A stretch of DNA of 64,000 nt from DASUPK01 sp963795665 (GTDB taxonomy: Bacteria > Actinomycetota > Thermoleophilia > Solirubrobacterales > 70-9), in assembly GCA_963795665.1 (NCBI GenBank), contig CAWCIP010000027.1:1-64000 (forward strand), in the 5' to 3' direction. This document shows positions 48,116-56,084 of the stretch, in pieces. Both the position numbers and the translations under genes were made by a program. Within the stretch, counting starts at the first letter, position 1. Each line of letters begins with the position of its first letter. The notes beneath the pieces are model-generated. The model saw nothing but the letters and a program-made list of their open reading frames with translations, had not been told where the DNA came from and ran no database searches.

Positions 48116-48564
48116 TCAGGACCCCCGGCGGTAGGCGACGATCTGGGTCAGCGCCTTGGCCGTCTCGGCGAGCACCAGGCAGAGCAGGAAGAGCTGGACC
48201 AGGAGCTGCACCGAGAGCGCCGCGGCCCCGGCGCCGGGCCGGAGATCCAGGTCGCCCCGGTGACCCCCAGGATCAGAACCACGGCCGTGCTCGCGAAGGT
48301 GAAGTAGCCGACCTTGAACGACCTCGCCTCGATCGCGCGGTCGCGCTCGTCCACCGGCTCGCGCCGCGACGCGACGCCGATCGCGATTCCCAGGACCGTC
48401 ATCAGCACCACCAGGAAGACCACGGCGGCCACGAACAGACCGAGAACGGTCGCCGGCTCGAGCTCGCCCCGGGCGAAGCGCCCGAAGACCGAGACGAAAT
48501 AGGGTCCGAACACAATCATCATCCCGGCCAGCGTGGCCCAGGCGCTCTTCTCTCGCATCGTCAT
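48116..48564 (-). CDS. Small membrane protein paired with XRE regulator (frameshifted)
   Basis: About 148 residues with four predicted membrane helices (AWATLAGMMIVFGPYFVSVF, LGLFVAAVVFLVVLMTVLGI, FTFASTAVVLILGVTG and a last one). Between helices 2 and 3 is PVDERDRAIEARSFKVGY, a motif common in DUF2178-like membrane proteins encoded beside small XRE regulators. A run of four G near 48238 carries one base too many; the last helix (LSVQLLVQLFLLCLVLAET) is in the next frame, ending YRRGS at 48116. A strong promoter lies 50 bases upstream. The function is unknown. Confidence 0.65.
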
Positions 48565-48614
48565 CTCGCAACCTCCGGTTTCGAATCGATCGACAGGTTC
48601 CTTCGAACGGACAA

Positions 48615-48643
48615 AATGTATTCTGAACATTACTCAATGTCAA
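48615..48643 (-). promoter_or_regulatory. Sigma70-type promoter with overlapping dyad
   Basis: The minus strand reads TTGACA (48643-48638), a 17-base spacer and TACATT (48620-48615), a near-consensus vegetative promoter about 50 bases before the membrane-protein ATG. AATGT and ACATT arms (48615-48631) form a 17-base dyad over the -10 region, a good place for the XRE protein to bind and repress its own operon. The AT-rich stretch stands out from its surroundings. Confidence 0.75.
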
Positions 48644-48698
48644 GAAGTTTTTACTTTTCGGATGTGTCCTAGCCGCCGGCGCTCTTCGACCTCGCGCC

Positions 48699-48727
48699 TT
48701 GCGGGGAGCGCCCGTCGTGGCTACACT
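48699..48727 (+). promoter_or_regulatory. Candidate promoter of the toxin-antitoxin pair
   Basis: TTGCGG, a 17-base spacer and TACACT, with the -10 ending 26 bases before the antitoxin GTG. Spacing and distance fit a vegetative promoter; the -35 is weak. Confidence 0.5.
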
Positions 48728-48753
48728 ATGTTCCTACGACCTGGAGGAACCTC

Positions 48754-49119
48754 GTGAAGGCCGTCAACGTCCGGCAGCTCAAGAACAACCCCTCCGAGGC
48801 GCTGCGCTCGGCGCGGCGGGAACCGGTCGTCGTCCTCCGGCGGGATCGGCCCGAGGCGCTGCTCGTCCACCTCGACGACGAAGCCCTGCTCTCCGAACCG
48901 GGCGTCCGGCGGGCGCTCGCCACCGCGCTGTTCCGCGACCGGAGCCTGTCGCTGGGGCAGGCCGCGCGCCTGGCCGAGCTCCCGATCGCCGAGCTCCTGC
49001 AGCACCTCTCGCGCCTGGGTGTGCCGATCCTGGGCGGCACCGCGGCCGACGTGCGCGAGGACGCGGAGACCGCCGACCGATGGCGCGCAAGACCGTCGCG
49101 GCCGACGCCAGCCCGCTGA
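48754..49119 (+). CDS. Antitoxin: Phd-like N-terminus fused to UPF0175
   Basis: A 121-residue protein. Residues 1-45 (VNVRQLKNNPSEALRSARRE then VVLRRDRPEALLVHLDD) have the Phd/YefM fold, a DNA-binding and repressor module. Residues 50-110 (RRALATALFRDRSLSLGQAARLAELPIAELLQHL, described in two parts) match UPF0175, the usual antitoxin of DUF3368 toxins. GTG start with GGAGG about six bases upstream. Its end overlaps the toxin start by 40 bases. It should bind and neutralise the PIN-like toxin and repress its own promoter. Confidence 0.85.
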   Translation: MKAVNVRQLKNNPSEALRSARREPVVVLRRDRPEALLVHLDDEALLSEPGVRRALATALFRDRSLSLGQAARLAELPIAELLQHLSRLGVPILGGTAADVREDAETADRWRARPSRPTPAR

Positions 49120-49580
49120 TCGGCCTCGCCGCCGCCGGAGCGTTCGACCTCCTGCGCGCGCTCTTCGGCCGTGTCGCGGTCACCGTCGAGGTGCGCGACG
49201 AAGTGCTGGCCGGGGGCAGCCTGCCCGGTGCCGCCGAGCTCGCCGGAGCGCTCCGGGAAGGCTGGATCCGAGTCGCGCCCGCCCCACGCCGTGGCGCGGA
49301 CTTCCCCGAGCTCGGAGCCGGCGAGGCGAGCACGCTCGCCCTCGCCCTGGAGCCGGGCGACTGCCTGGTCCTCATGGACGATCCGCTCGGCCGCGCCCGC
49401 GCTCGCTCGCTCGGAATCCCCGTCACCGGACTCGCCGGAGTGCTGCTCGCCGCCCGGCGGAGCGGTGCGGTGCGCGAGCTGCGCCCGCTCTTCGACCGGC
49501 TCGCCACGAGCGGTTTCCGCCTTTCCGAGGAGATCGTCCGCGCCGTGCTCGCGGAAGCCGGCGAGATTCCAGATGCCTGA
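49080..49580 (+). CDS. DUF3368 PIN-like toxin
   Basis: A 166-residue putative ribonuclease of the DUF3368 PIN superfamily. The acidic metal-site residues are in place: D9 in ADASPLIGLA, E40 in EVRDEVL, E81 in GAGEASTLALAL and D99/D100 in LMDDPLGRARA. PIN toxins cut tRNA, rRNA or mRNA when released from the antitoxin. ATG at 49080 lies inside the antitoxin gene, so translation is coupled. The reading frame is intact, so the system is probably functional. Confidence 0.87.
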   Translation: MARKTVAADASPLIGLAAAGAFDLLRALFGRVAVTVEVRDEVLAGGSLPGAAELAGALREGWIRVAPAPRRGADFPELGAGEASTLALALEPGDCLVLMDDPLGRARARSLGIPVTGLAGVLLAARRSGAVRELRPLFDRLATSGFRLSEEIVRAVLAEAGEIPDA

Positions 49581-49645
49581 ACCTCCGCACGCGAACCTGC
49601 ACCCTCCGCCATCGCCCGTGGCATAGTCGGCGGCAAGGGGGTGGC

Positions 49646-50569
49646 ATGGGCACACTGCGCCGGCCGTCGCTTCGGGTATCGCTCCTTCCCGCGGTTCTCC
49701 TTCTTCCTCTGCTTTCCTCCTCGCTCGCCACCGCAGCCACCGCCGTCGCGCGCGCCGGGGTGATCCGGCCGGTCGTCGTGCCGCCTCCGGGCGGGACGGT
49801 GGGCGTCGATCCGCCGGGGAGCGAGGCGCCGCGTCCCGGCTTCGTGAAGCGGGTCGGGCTGGATCTGCGCGACCTCGTGCTCGCGCCGGCGCACCTCCGA
49901 TCGCGCGGGTGGACGCGGCTGGCGGCCGGGGTCGCGGCGGTCGGCGTCGTGCACCTGTTCGACGACCGCATCCGCTCCTCGATGCTCACCTCCGGCGGCG
50001 ACGGCGGGCGGCGGTTCGCCGAGCGCGTGCGGCCGCTCGGGCAGGCCGGCGGTCTGGCGCTGCTCGGAGCGGCGTGGGTCGTGGGCGAGCTCGGGCACCG
50101 GGACGGTTGGAAGGCGACCGCGGCCGACGGCTTCGAGGCCACGCTCGTCTCGGCCGGGATCGTCTCGCCCCTGCTCAAGCGCGCCTTCGGGCGGCCGCGG
50201 CCGATCTCCGGCGACGCCAGCGACGAGCTCGCCGACGGCGGCCAGTCGCTCCCCTCCGGCGAGGCGACCGAGGCCTTCGCCCTGGCCTCCGTCCTCTCCG
50301 CCCACGCCCGCAGCCCCTGGCTCAAAGCCGCGGCGTGGACCGCGGCCGGAGCGGTGGGCTGGAGCCGGATGCGCCTCGACGCCCACTGGGCCTCCGACGT
50401 CGCCGCCGGCGCGCTGATCGGGGCGGCGACCGGCGAGTGGATCGTCCGGCGCAACCGGCCGGACCTCGGCGCCGAGCTCGCGAGGCCCGAGCGGTTCCGC
50501 TGGGCGTTCGCGCCGATGGCCGCGCCCTCGGGGCGCGGATTCGGAGTCGGGGCCGTCGCCGTGTTCTGA
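49646..50569 (+). CDS. PAP2-family membrane phosphatase
   Basis: A 307-residue protein with a signal or first membrane segment (LLPAVLLLPLLSSSLATAATA). The three PAP2 motifs are KRAFGRPRP, SLPSGEATEAFALAS (phospho-Ser/catalytic region, with Glu where His is usual) and SRMRLDAHWASDVAAGALIG with the nucleophilic-pair His. The family dephosphorylates lipid phosphates such as undecaprenyl-PP or phosphatidate. It lies 10 bases upstream of an ArnT-like glycosyltransferase that also uses undecaprenyl-linked donors, so recycling of the released lipid phosphate is a reasonable role. The motif 2 Glu-for-His change leaves activity uncertain. Confidence 0.8.
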   Translation: MGTLRRPSLRVSLLPAVLLLPLLSSSLATAATAVARAGVIRPVVVPPPGGTVGVDPPGSEAPRPGFVKRVGLDLRDLVLAPAHLRSRGWTRLAAGVAAVGVVHLFDDRIRSSMLTSGGDGGRRFAERVRPLGQAGGLALLGAAWVVGELGHRDGWKATAADGFEATLVSAGIVSPLLKRAFGRPRPISGDASDELADGGQSLPSGEATEAFALASVLSAHARSPWLKAAAWTAAGAVGWSRMRLDAHWASDVAAGALIGAATGEWIVRRNRPDLGAELARPERFRWAFAPMAAPSGRGFGVGAVAVF

Positions 50570-50579
50570 TTCGGCCGGG

Positions 50580-52094
50580 ATGACGTCCACCGCACCGGAG
50601 CGTCGGCGCGACCTGCTCGTCGCGGCGGCCGTCCTGCTGCTCGCCTTGGCCTTCCAGGGGACGCGCGGGATCTGGGAGCCCGACGAGGGCTTCTACTCCA
50701 ACTGCGCGCTGGGCATGGTGAAGACGGGCGACTGGCTGGTGCCGGAGCTCAACGGCCGCCCCTTCCTCGACAAGCCGCCGCTCGTCTACTGGAGCATCGC
50801 CTCCGGGCTCGCGCTCGGCGGCACGAACGAATGGGCGGCGCGCGCGGCGCACGCGCTCTGGTTCGCCGGCACCGCGCTCTTCCTCGGCTGGCTGGCGGGG
50901 ATGTGGTGGGGACGCCGCGCCGGGCGCTGGGCGGCGCTCGTCTACGCCACGATGCTGCTGCCCTTCCTCGCCGGCAACGTCCTGACCCCCGACGCGCCGC
51001 TCGCCTTCGCCGCGGCACTGGCTTGGGCGCTCTTCTGGCGACTGGGGCAGAGCCGCGGCGTGCTCGCCCGCGGCGCGTGGGGCGCCGCGGTCGGCGCCGC
51101 GATCGGCCTCGGCGCGCTGGCCAAGGGGCCGGCGATCCTCGTGGTCACGGCGCCGCTGGCGATCGTCGCAGCGCGTCGGCTGTGGAGCGCCGGACGCAGG
51201 ATCGTCGCGATCGGCTCCGACCCCGGCTACCTCGCCGCGGCGGTCGCGCTGCTCGCTCTCGCCCTGCCCTGGCCGCTCTTCGTCGGGGGGCACCTGCCCG
51301 GCGGGCTCGAGTACCTGTGGGACAACCAGGTCGCCGGACGCCTCGTCCACGCCGGCTACGCGCGCAACCCGGGTCCGCTCGGTGGATTCAAGGTGTACCT
51401 GCCGACGCTCTTCCTCGGCTCGCTGCCGTGGTGCCTCGCCTGGCTTCGCCGCAGCTCCGGCCAGCACCGGATCCTGTCGCGCGCGTTCTGGTCGCGGCTG
51501 CCCGGGCGCCCGGTGGCCTTCGAGCTCGCGGTCTGGTTCGCGCTGCCGCTGGCGGTCTTCCTCGCCGCCAGCTCGCGCCTGCCGCTCTACGTCCTGCCGC
51601 TGTTCGCGCCGCTCGCGCTCGCCACCGCGCGCCGGCTGACCGGACCGGGCGGGTGGTTCGAGCACGGCACCGGGCCGGCGGCACGGATCGGGCTCGCGGC
51701 CTGGGTCGTCCTCCTGCTCGCGCTCAAAGGGGGCGCTGCGCTCTACGACACGCCGCTCGACTCGCGGCGGCTGGCGCAGGAGCTGCGCGCCGCGGGCGTC
51801 GCGACGACGAGCCGGATCGTCACCGTCGACCTGAAGAAGAACGGCCTCGCCTTCTACGGCTACGCCGCGCTCGAGCAGGCCACCCAGGCCGACGTCCCCT
51901 ACCCCTTCTACTCGCCGCTGGCGCGCCTCGACGATCTCGTCGAGCAGATGAAGCAGGACCGGATCGAACGCAGCTTCCTGGTCGAGACGCGAAAGGCCGG
52001 CGAAGTTTCGGAGATTCTCGCCGGGGCCGGCTTCCCGCCGCAACGGATTCCGGTGTCGAAGGAGTACGTCCTGCTCGACTCGACGGAGAGGTGA
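50580..52094 (+). CDS. ArnT-like GT39/GT83 membrane glycosyltransferase
   Basis: A 504-residue polytopic enzyme with about 10-12 helices. The first periplasmic loop holds the catalytic-type WEPDEGFYSNCALGM and FLDKPPLVYWSIASG motifs of the PMT/ArnT superfamily, followed by TPDAPLAFAAALAWALFW. Such enzymes transfer a sugar from a polyprenyl-phosphate to lipid A, protein or glycan on the periplasmic side. It differs from the arnT-type gene at 58941 and is on the opposite strand. It ends within a perfect palindrome facing arnD. The acceptor is unknown. Confidence 0.85.
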   Translation: MTSTAPERRRDLLVAAAVLLLALAFQGTRGIWEPDEGFYSNCALGMVKTGDWLVPELNGRPFLDKPPLVYWSIASGLALGGTNEWAARAAHALWFAGTALFLGWLAGMWWGRRAGRWAALVYATMLLPFLAGNVLTPDAPLAFAAALAWALFWRLGQSRGVLARGAWGAAVGAAIGLGALAKGPAILVVTAPLAIVAARRLWSAGRRIVAIGSDPGYLAAAVALLALALPWPLFVGGHLPGGLEYLWDNQVAGRLVHAGYARNPGPLGGFKVYLPTLFLGSLPWCLAWLRRSSGQHRILSRAFWSRLPGRPVAFELAVWFALPLAVFLAASSRLPLYVLPLFAPLALATARRLTGPGGWFEHGTGPAARIGLAAWVVLLLALKGGAALYDTPLDSRRLAQELRAAGVATTSRIVTVDLKKNGLAFYGYAALEQATQADVPYPFYSPLARLDDLVEQMKQDRIERSFLVETRKAGEVSEILAGAGFPPQRIPVSKEYVLLDSTER

Positions 52095-52132
52095 CAGTCA
52101 CGCCACATCTGAGATGTGGCGTGACTGTCACC
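52090..52132. terminator. Perfect 43-base palindrome between convergent genes
   Basis: Two 21-base arms (52090-52110 and 52112-52132) are exact reverse complements around a single G. The left arm begins GGTGACAGTCACGCC and contains the glycosyltransferase stop codon. Each arm holds its own near-palindrome, GTGACAGTCAC. There is no T-tract. It may be a bidirectional terminator, a REP-type element or a protein-binding site. Confidence 0.6.
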
Positions 52133-52144
52133 GGCACGCCGCGC

Positions 52145-53072
52145 TCAGCTCTCCGCTTGCGTCGACAGCACGCCGTGGCGGCCGGCGACCGGCGCGTGGA
52201 CCAGCGCGCACTCGGGGAGCGGCCCCGCCGCGCGCCGGGCGCGCAGCAGCTCGCCCAGCGGGACGCCTTCGATTCCCGCCGTCCCGAGGTCGGACAGGAA
52301 CCTCGCGAACTCGGCAGCGTAGGGGCCGCCCTCGAGCTCGGCGTGGAGGGTGAAAACCGGCCAGTCGGCGGCGCGCGCCCGGGCGACCATGTCGCGGAAG
52401 TAGGCGGGCGCGTCGGCGTGGGTGTCGCCGAGCGCTTCGTCGAGCGTCGGCAGCGTGTTCGGCACCTGCGGGGTCGCCAGCGTCCGGCCCTCCGACCACG
52501 GGCAGGAACGGCTCGCGGCCGCGGCAGTCGCTGCCGTAGTCGAGACCGAACGTCTCCTGGTGCACGAGCGCCGCGTCGCGCGAGAGCCAGGCCGGCGCGG
52601 CGTAGGTCTTGGGCGGCTCGCCGAAGACCTCGAGATAGGCGGCGCGCCCGCGGTCGAGCTCGGCGGCGACCCGCGCCTCGGGCCAGCCGAGCAGCCGGTC
52701 CTGCCAGCTCCGGTGGTCCCAGGCGTGGACCCCGGTCTCGTGCCCCTCGGCGCGCGCGCGGCGCGCGATCTGCGGGAAGGCGAGCGCGATCGGGCGCGAG
52801 GGCAGCAGCGTCCCCGACAGGATCGTGCGCAGGCCGTAGACGCGGGCGGCGCCGGTGCGCCGCATCTTGGCCAGGAAGCCGGGGCGCAAGAGGTTCAGCA
52901 CCGCGCGCCCCGAGCGGTCGGGACCGAACGAGAGGTAGATCGTGGCGTGGACGCCGGCGGCGCGGAAGGCGTCGAGCAGGCTCGGCACGCCGTCGCGCAT
53001 CCCCTCGTGGGTGTCCACGTCCACCCGCAGCCCGAGGAGCCGGCGCGCGGGAGCGGCGTCGCCCGCCGTCAC
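52145..53072 (-). CDS. arnD: ArnD-like deformylase (frameshifted)
   Basis: A polysaccharide-deacetylase-fold enzyme of about 309 residues. The metal site is visible in LRVDVDTHEGM and GVHAWDHRSWQDRL, with catalytic-type PKTYAAPAW following. Near 52495 one extra G (GTCGGAGGG for GTCGAGGG) breaks the frame. The rest (TPQVPNTLPTLDEALG onward) ends at 52145. ArnD removes the formyl group from undecaprenyl-phosphate-4-formamido-arabinose so the sugar can be transferred by ArnT. GTG at 53072 lies 8 bases after the epimerase stop. Last gene of the arn operon. Confidence 0.85.
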
Positions 53073-53080
53073 GGCGCGGC

Positions 53081-54133
53081 TCAGGCCTCGGGCGCCGCCG
53101 ACGGCCCCTGCGACTGCTTCCAGTCGGCCAGGAAGGCGTCGAAGGTGCGCGCGATCGCGTCGTCGAGCGTCGTCGACGGGTTCCAGCCCAGGAGCTTCCG
53201 CGCTTTGGCGATCGACGGCTTGCGGCTGACGATGTCCTGGTAACCGCCGCCGAAGTAGGTGCCGGCGTCCACCCCCTGCATCTTCGGCTCGACGTAACCG
53301 GGGATCTCGTCGCGTCGCGACTCGTAGATGCGGACCAGCCGCTCGGCGAGCTCGGTGATCGAACACTCGTTGTCCGGGTTACCGACGTTGAAGATCTGAC
53401 CGTCGCACACTCCGCCCGGGTTCTCGATGATCTTCATCAGCGCGTCGATGCCGTCCTCGAGCCAGGTGAAGCAGCGCTTCTGGCTGCCGCCGTCGACGAG
53501 CTGGATCGGACTGCCCTGCATGAGGTCGACGATGAACTGGGTCAACACCCGCGAAGAGCCCTCCTTGGCGGCGTAGATGTCGTCCAGGCGCGGGCCGATC
53601 CAGTTGAAGGGGCGGAAGCAGGTGTAGCGCAGCCCCCGCTGCTGCGCCATCGCGGCGATGACCCGGTCCATCAGCTGCTTCGAGCAGGCGTAGATCCAGC
53701 GCGGCTTGTTGATCGGACCGTAGACCAGCGGGCTCGAGTCCTCGTCGAAGTCCGGGTCCGGGCACATGCCGTAGACCTCCGAGGTCGAGGGGAAGACCAC
53801 CCGCTTCTGGTACTTCAGGCACTGACGCACGACGCGCAGGTTCTCCTCGAAATCGAGCTCGAAGACGCGCAGCGGGTTCTTGACGTAGGTCGCCGGCGTG
53901 GCGATCGCGACCAGGGGCAGGACGACGTCGCACTTGCTGACGTGGTACTCGATCCACTCGCGGTTGATCGCGATGTCGCCCTCGAGGAAGTGCAGGCGCG
54001 GGTCGCCCAGAGAGTGGTCGAGCTTGCCGGAGGCGAGGTCCATGCCGTAGACCTCCCAGTCCGTCGTGGTCAGGATGCGGCGGGTCAGGGCGTTGCCGAT
54101 GAAGCCGTTGACGCCCAGGATCAGGACCTTCAT
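53081..54133 (-). CDS. arnA: ArnA C-terminal half: UDP-glucuronate decarboxylase, separate gene
   Basis: A 350-residue short-chain dehydrogenase/epimerase-type enzyme. It has the NAD-binding ILGVNGFIGNALTR, catalytic Ser/Glu in FPSTSEVYGM, YACSKQ (Tyr-x3-Lys) and YQDIVSRKPSI, which carries the decarboxylase Arg/Lys segment of E. coli ArnA. It oxidises and decarboxylates UDP-glucuronate to the 4-keto-pentose that ArnB aminates. In E. coli this is fused behind the formyltransferase. Here it is its own gene starting 4 bases inside the end of the formyltransferase gene (ATGA). The frame is clean. Confidence 0.93.
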   Translation of the reverse strand: MKVLILGVNGFIGNALTRRILTTTDWEVYGMDLASGKLDHSLGDPRLHFLEGDIAINREWIEYHVSKCDVVLPLVAIATPATYVKNPLRVFELDFEENLRVVRQCLKYQKRVVFPSTSEVYGMCPDPDFDEDSSPLVYGPINKPRWIYACSKQLMDRVIAAMAQQRGLRYTCFRPFNWIGPRLDDIYAAKEGSSRVLTQFIVDLMQGSPIQLVDGGSQKRCFTWLEDGIDALMKIIENPGGVCDGQIFNVGNPDNECSITELAERLVRIYESRRDEIPGYVEPKMQGVDAGTYFGGGYQDIVSRKPSIAKARKLLGWNPSTTLDDAIARTFDAFLADWKQSQGPSAAPEA

Positions 54134-55089
54134 GGCGAACCCTCCGGAGTGCCGAGACGGTCGCCGGGCGAGACGCCGGCGACCCGAGCGAAGGTGCACG
54201 CGGGCAGCTCGGGCTGCCGCGCGAGCTGGACGGTGATCAGACGCAGCGCGCCGCCGCCGGTGGCGACGGTGATCCCCTCGCGGCCGCATGCCACGACGGT
54301 GCCCGGCTCGGGGTCGCGGACCCCGGGCTCGCGCGGTGCCGCGGCGACCGGTTGCGCCCACCAGACCAGGAGCCGGTTCCCGTTCCAGACCGTGAAGGCG
54401 CCCGGGTAGGGGTGGGTGACCGCGCGCACGAGGTCGTAGATCGAGGCCGCGGGCGCGGACCAGTCGATGCGCCCGTCCTCGGGCTTGCGGCCGCCGAAGT
54501 ACGAGCCGCCTGCGAGGTCGAGCGGCGTCGCGCGTGCGCTGCCCGCGGCCAGTGCCGGCAGCGCCCGGTCGAGCAGCGCGCGCGCCGCGCGCTCGAGCTT
54601 GACGTAGAGGCTGAACGCGGTGTCTTCGAAATCGATCGGCACCCGCTCCTGGTCCACCAGATCTCCGGCGTCGGGCTTGGCGACCATGTAGTGGAGGCTG
54701 ACGCCGGTCTCCTGCTCGCCCCGGACCAGCACCCAGTTGACCGGCGCCCGGCCGCGGTAGTAGGGCAGCAGCGAGCCGTGGAGGTTCAAGGCGCCGCGGC
54801 GCGCCCCGGCCAGGACCGGCGCCGGGATCATCCAGCGGAAGTAGAAGGAGAAGAGGAAGTCCGGCTCGGCGGCGGCGACGGTCTCGGCGATCGCCGGGTC
54901 GGAGGCGCTCTCGGGGAGGATCACCGGGATGCCGTGCTCGGCCGCCAGCTCGGCCACCGATCCCCACCAGATCTCCTCGCCCGGCGCGTCGCGGTGGCTG
55001 ACCACCGCGGCGACCTCCCAGCCGTGCCGGAGCAGCGCCTCGAGGCCGAGGCGTCCCATCGTGTGGTAGCCGAAGACGACGGTCCTCAC
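54130..55089 (-). CDS. arnA: ArnA N-terminal half: UDP-Ara4N formyltransferase, separate gene
   Basis: A 319-residue formyltransferase using N10-formyl-tetrahydrofolate. The catalytic residues fall at the same numbers as in E. coli ArnA: N102 and H104 in LNLHGSLLPYYRGRAP and D140 in KPDAGDLVDQ. A C-terminal OB-like domain follows (about 205-319). It N-formylates UDP-Ara4N before ArnC transfer. GTG start at 55089 overlaps the arnC stop by 4 bases. It is encoded separately from the decarboxylase, but the two lie side by side in the E. coli domain order. Confidence 0.92.
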   Translation of the reverse strand: MRTVVFGYHTMGRLGLEALLRHGWEVAAVVSHRDAPGEEIWWGSVAELAAEHGIPVILPESASDPAIAETVAAAEPDFLFSFYFRWMIPAPVLAGARRGALNLHGSLLPYYRGRAPVNWVLVRGEQETGVSLHYMVAKPDAGDLVDQERVPIDFEDTAFSLYVKLERAARALLDRALPALAAGSARATPLDLAGGSYFGGRKPEDGRIDWSAPAASIYDLVRAVTHPYPGAFTVWNGNRLLVWWAQPVAAAPREPGVRDPEPGTVVACGREGITVATGGGALRLITVQLARQPELPACTFARVAGVSPGDRLGTPEGSP

Positions 55090-56084
55090 GCGCCGCCCGC
55101 CCCCTCCGGCGTTCCCTCGCCGCTGCGGATCACCTCGCGCACGACGAAGCGCGGCCGGTGGCGCACCTCCATGTAGATCCGCCCGACGTACTCGCCGAGC
55201 AGGCCGATCGCGAACAGCAGCACGCCGAGCAGCGCGAACAGCACCGCGAACAGGGTGAACACCCCGCTCACCGCCCACTCGCGGCCGTAGATCAGACGGC
55301 CGGCGATCAGCACCGCCGCCGCGACCAGCGCCAGCACCGAGGTCGCGACGCCGATGCCCATCGAGACCCGGAGCGGCAGCAGGCTGAAGCTGGTGACGAG
55401 GTCGAACTGCAGCCGGATCAGCTTCCACAGGCTGTACTTGCTCTCGCCGCGCGCGCGCTCGGAGTGCGCCACCGGGATCTCGGTCATCCGCCCGGCGTAG
55501 AGCTCGGCCAGGACCGGGATGAAGGTCGAGATCTCGCGCGATTCGACCAGGTGCCGGACCACGTCGCGCCGGTAAGCGCGCAGCATGCAGCCGATGTCGG
55601 TCAGGCGGACGCCGGCGGCGCGCGCGGTCAGGCGGTTGATCAGGCGCGAGGCGGCGCGCCGAAACCAGGTGTCCTCGCGCGCCATGCGCACCGAGCCGAC
55701 CAGGTCGTAGCCCTCCGCCATCTTGGCGACCAGCTTGGGCACCTCCTCGGGCGGATTCTGGAGGTCGGCGTCCAGCGTCACCACGATCTCGCCGCGGGCG
55801 ACCTCGAAGCCGGCGAAGACGGCGGCGTGCTGGCCGTAGTTGCGGTTGAGGTCGACCACGACCAGGTGCTTCCGCTCGGCCGCCGCGGCGCGCAGGAGCT
55901 CGAACGAGCGGTCGCGGCTGCCGTCGTTGACCAGGACGATCTCGTAGCTGTGGCCCATCTCCGCGGCGACCTTGCCGAGCCGGTCGAGCAGCTCGGGCAG
56001 GTTCGCCTCCTCGTCGAACACCGGGACGACGATCGACAGCTCGGGCGCCGCGGCGCGCGGGGCGGAGGCCGCGATCGAGGTCAT
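55086..56084 (-). CDS. arnC: ArnC-like undecaprenyl-phosphate glycosyltransferase
   Basis: A 332-residue GT2 enzyme. The nucleotide-sugar domain has LSIVVPVFDEEANLPELL, LVNDGSRD, TLDADLQNPPEE (metal Asp) and YDLVGSVR. Two C-terminal membrane helices (about 235-300) end in GEYVGRIYMEVRHRP, as in ArnC/DPM1 proteins. It attaches formylated Ara4N to undecaprenyl phosphate on the cytoplasmic face. Its ATG overlaps the arnB stop by 4 bases. Dolichol-phosphate-mannose-synthase-like relatives have similar sequence, but the operon makes ArnC the best call. Confidence 0.9.
   Translation of the reverse strand: MTSIAASAPRAAAPELSIVVPVFDEEANLPELLDRLGKVAAEMGHSYEIVLVNDGSRDRSFELLRAAAAERKHLVVVDLNRNYGQHAAVFAGFEVARGEIVVTLDADLQNPPEEVPKLVAKMAEGYDLVGSVRMAREDTWFRRAASRLINRLTARAAGVRLTDIGCMLRAYRRDVVRHLVESREISTFIPVLAELYAGRMTEIPVAHSERARGESKYSLWKLIRLQFDLVTSFSLLPLRVSMGIGVATSVLALVAAAVLIAGRLIYGREWAVSGVFTLFAVLFALLGVLLFAIGLLGEYVGRIYMEVRHRPRFVVREVIRSGEGTPEGAGGA

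Noticed and set aside
53081..55089. A fused bifunctional ArnA
   Set aside because: The two halves have separate start codons and an ATGA overlap, with no indel needed to explain two genes, so they are called as split genes.
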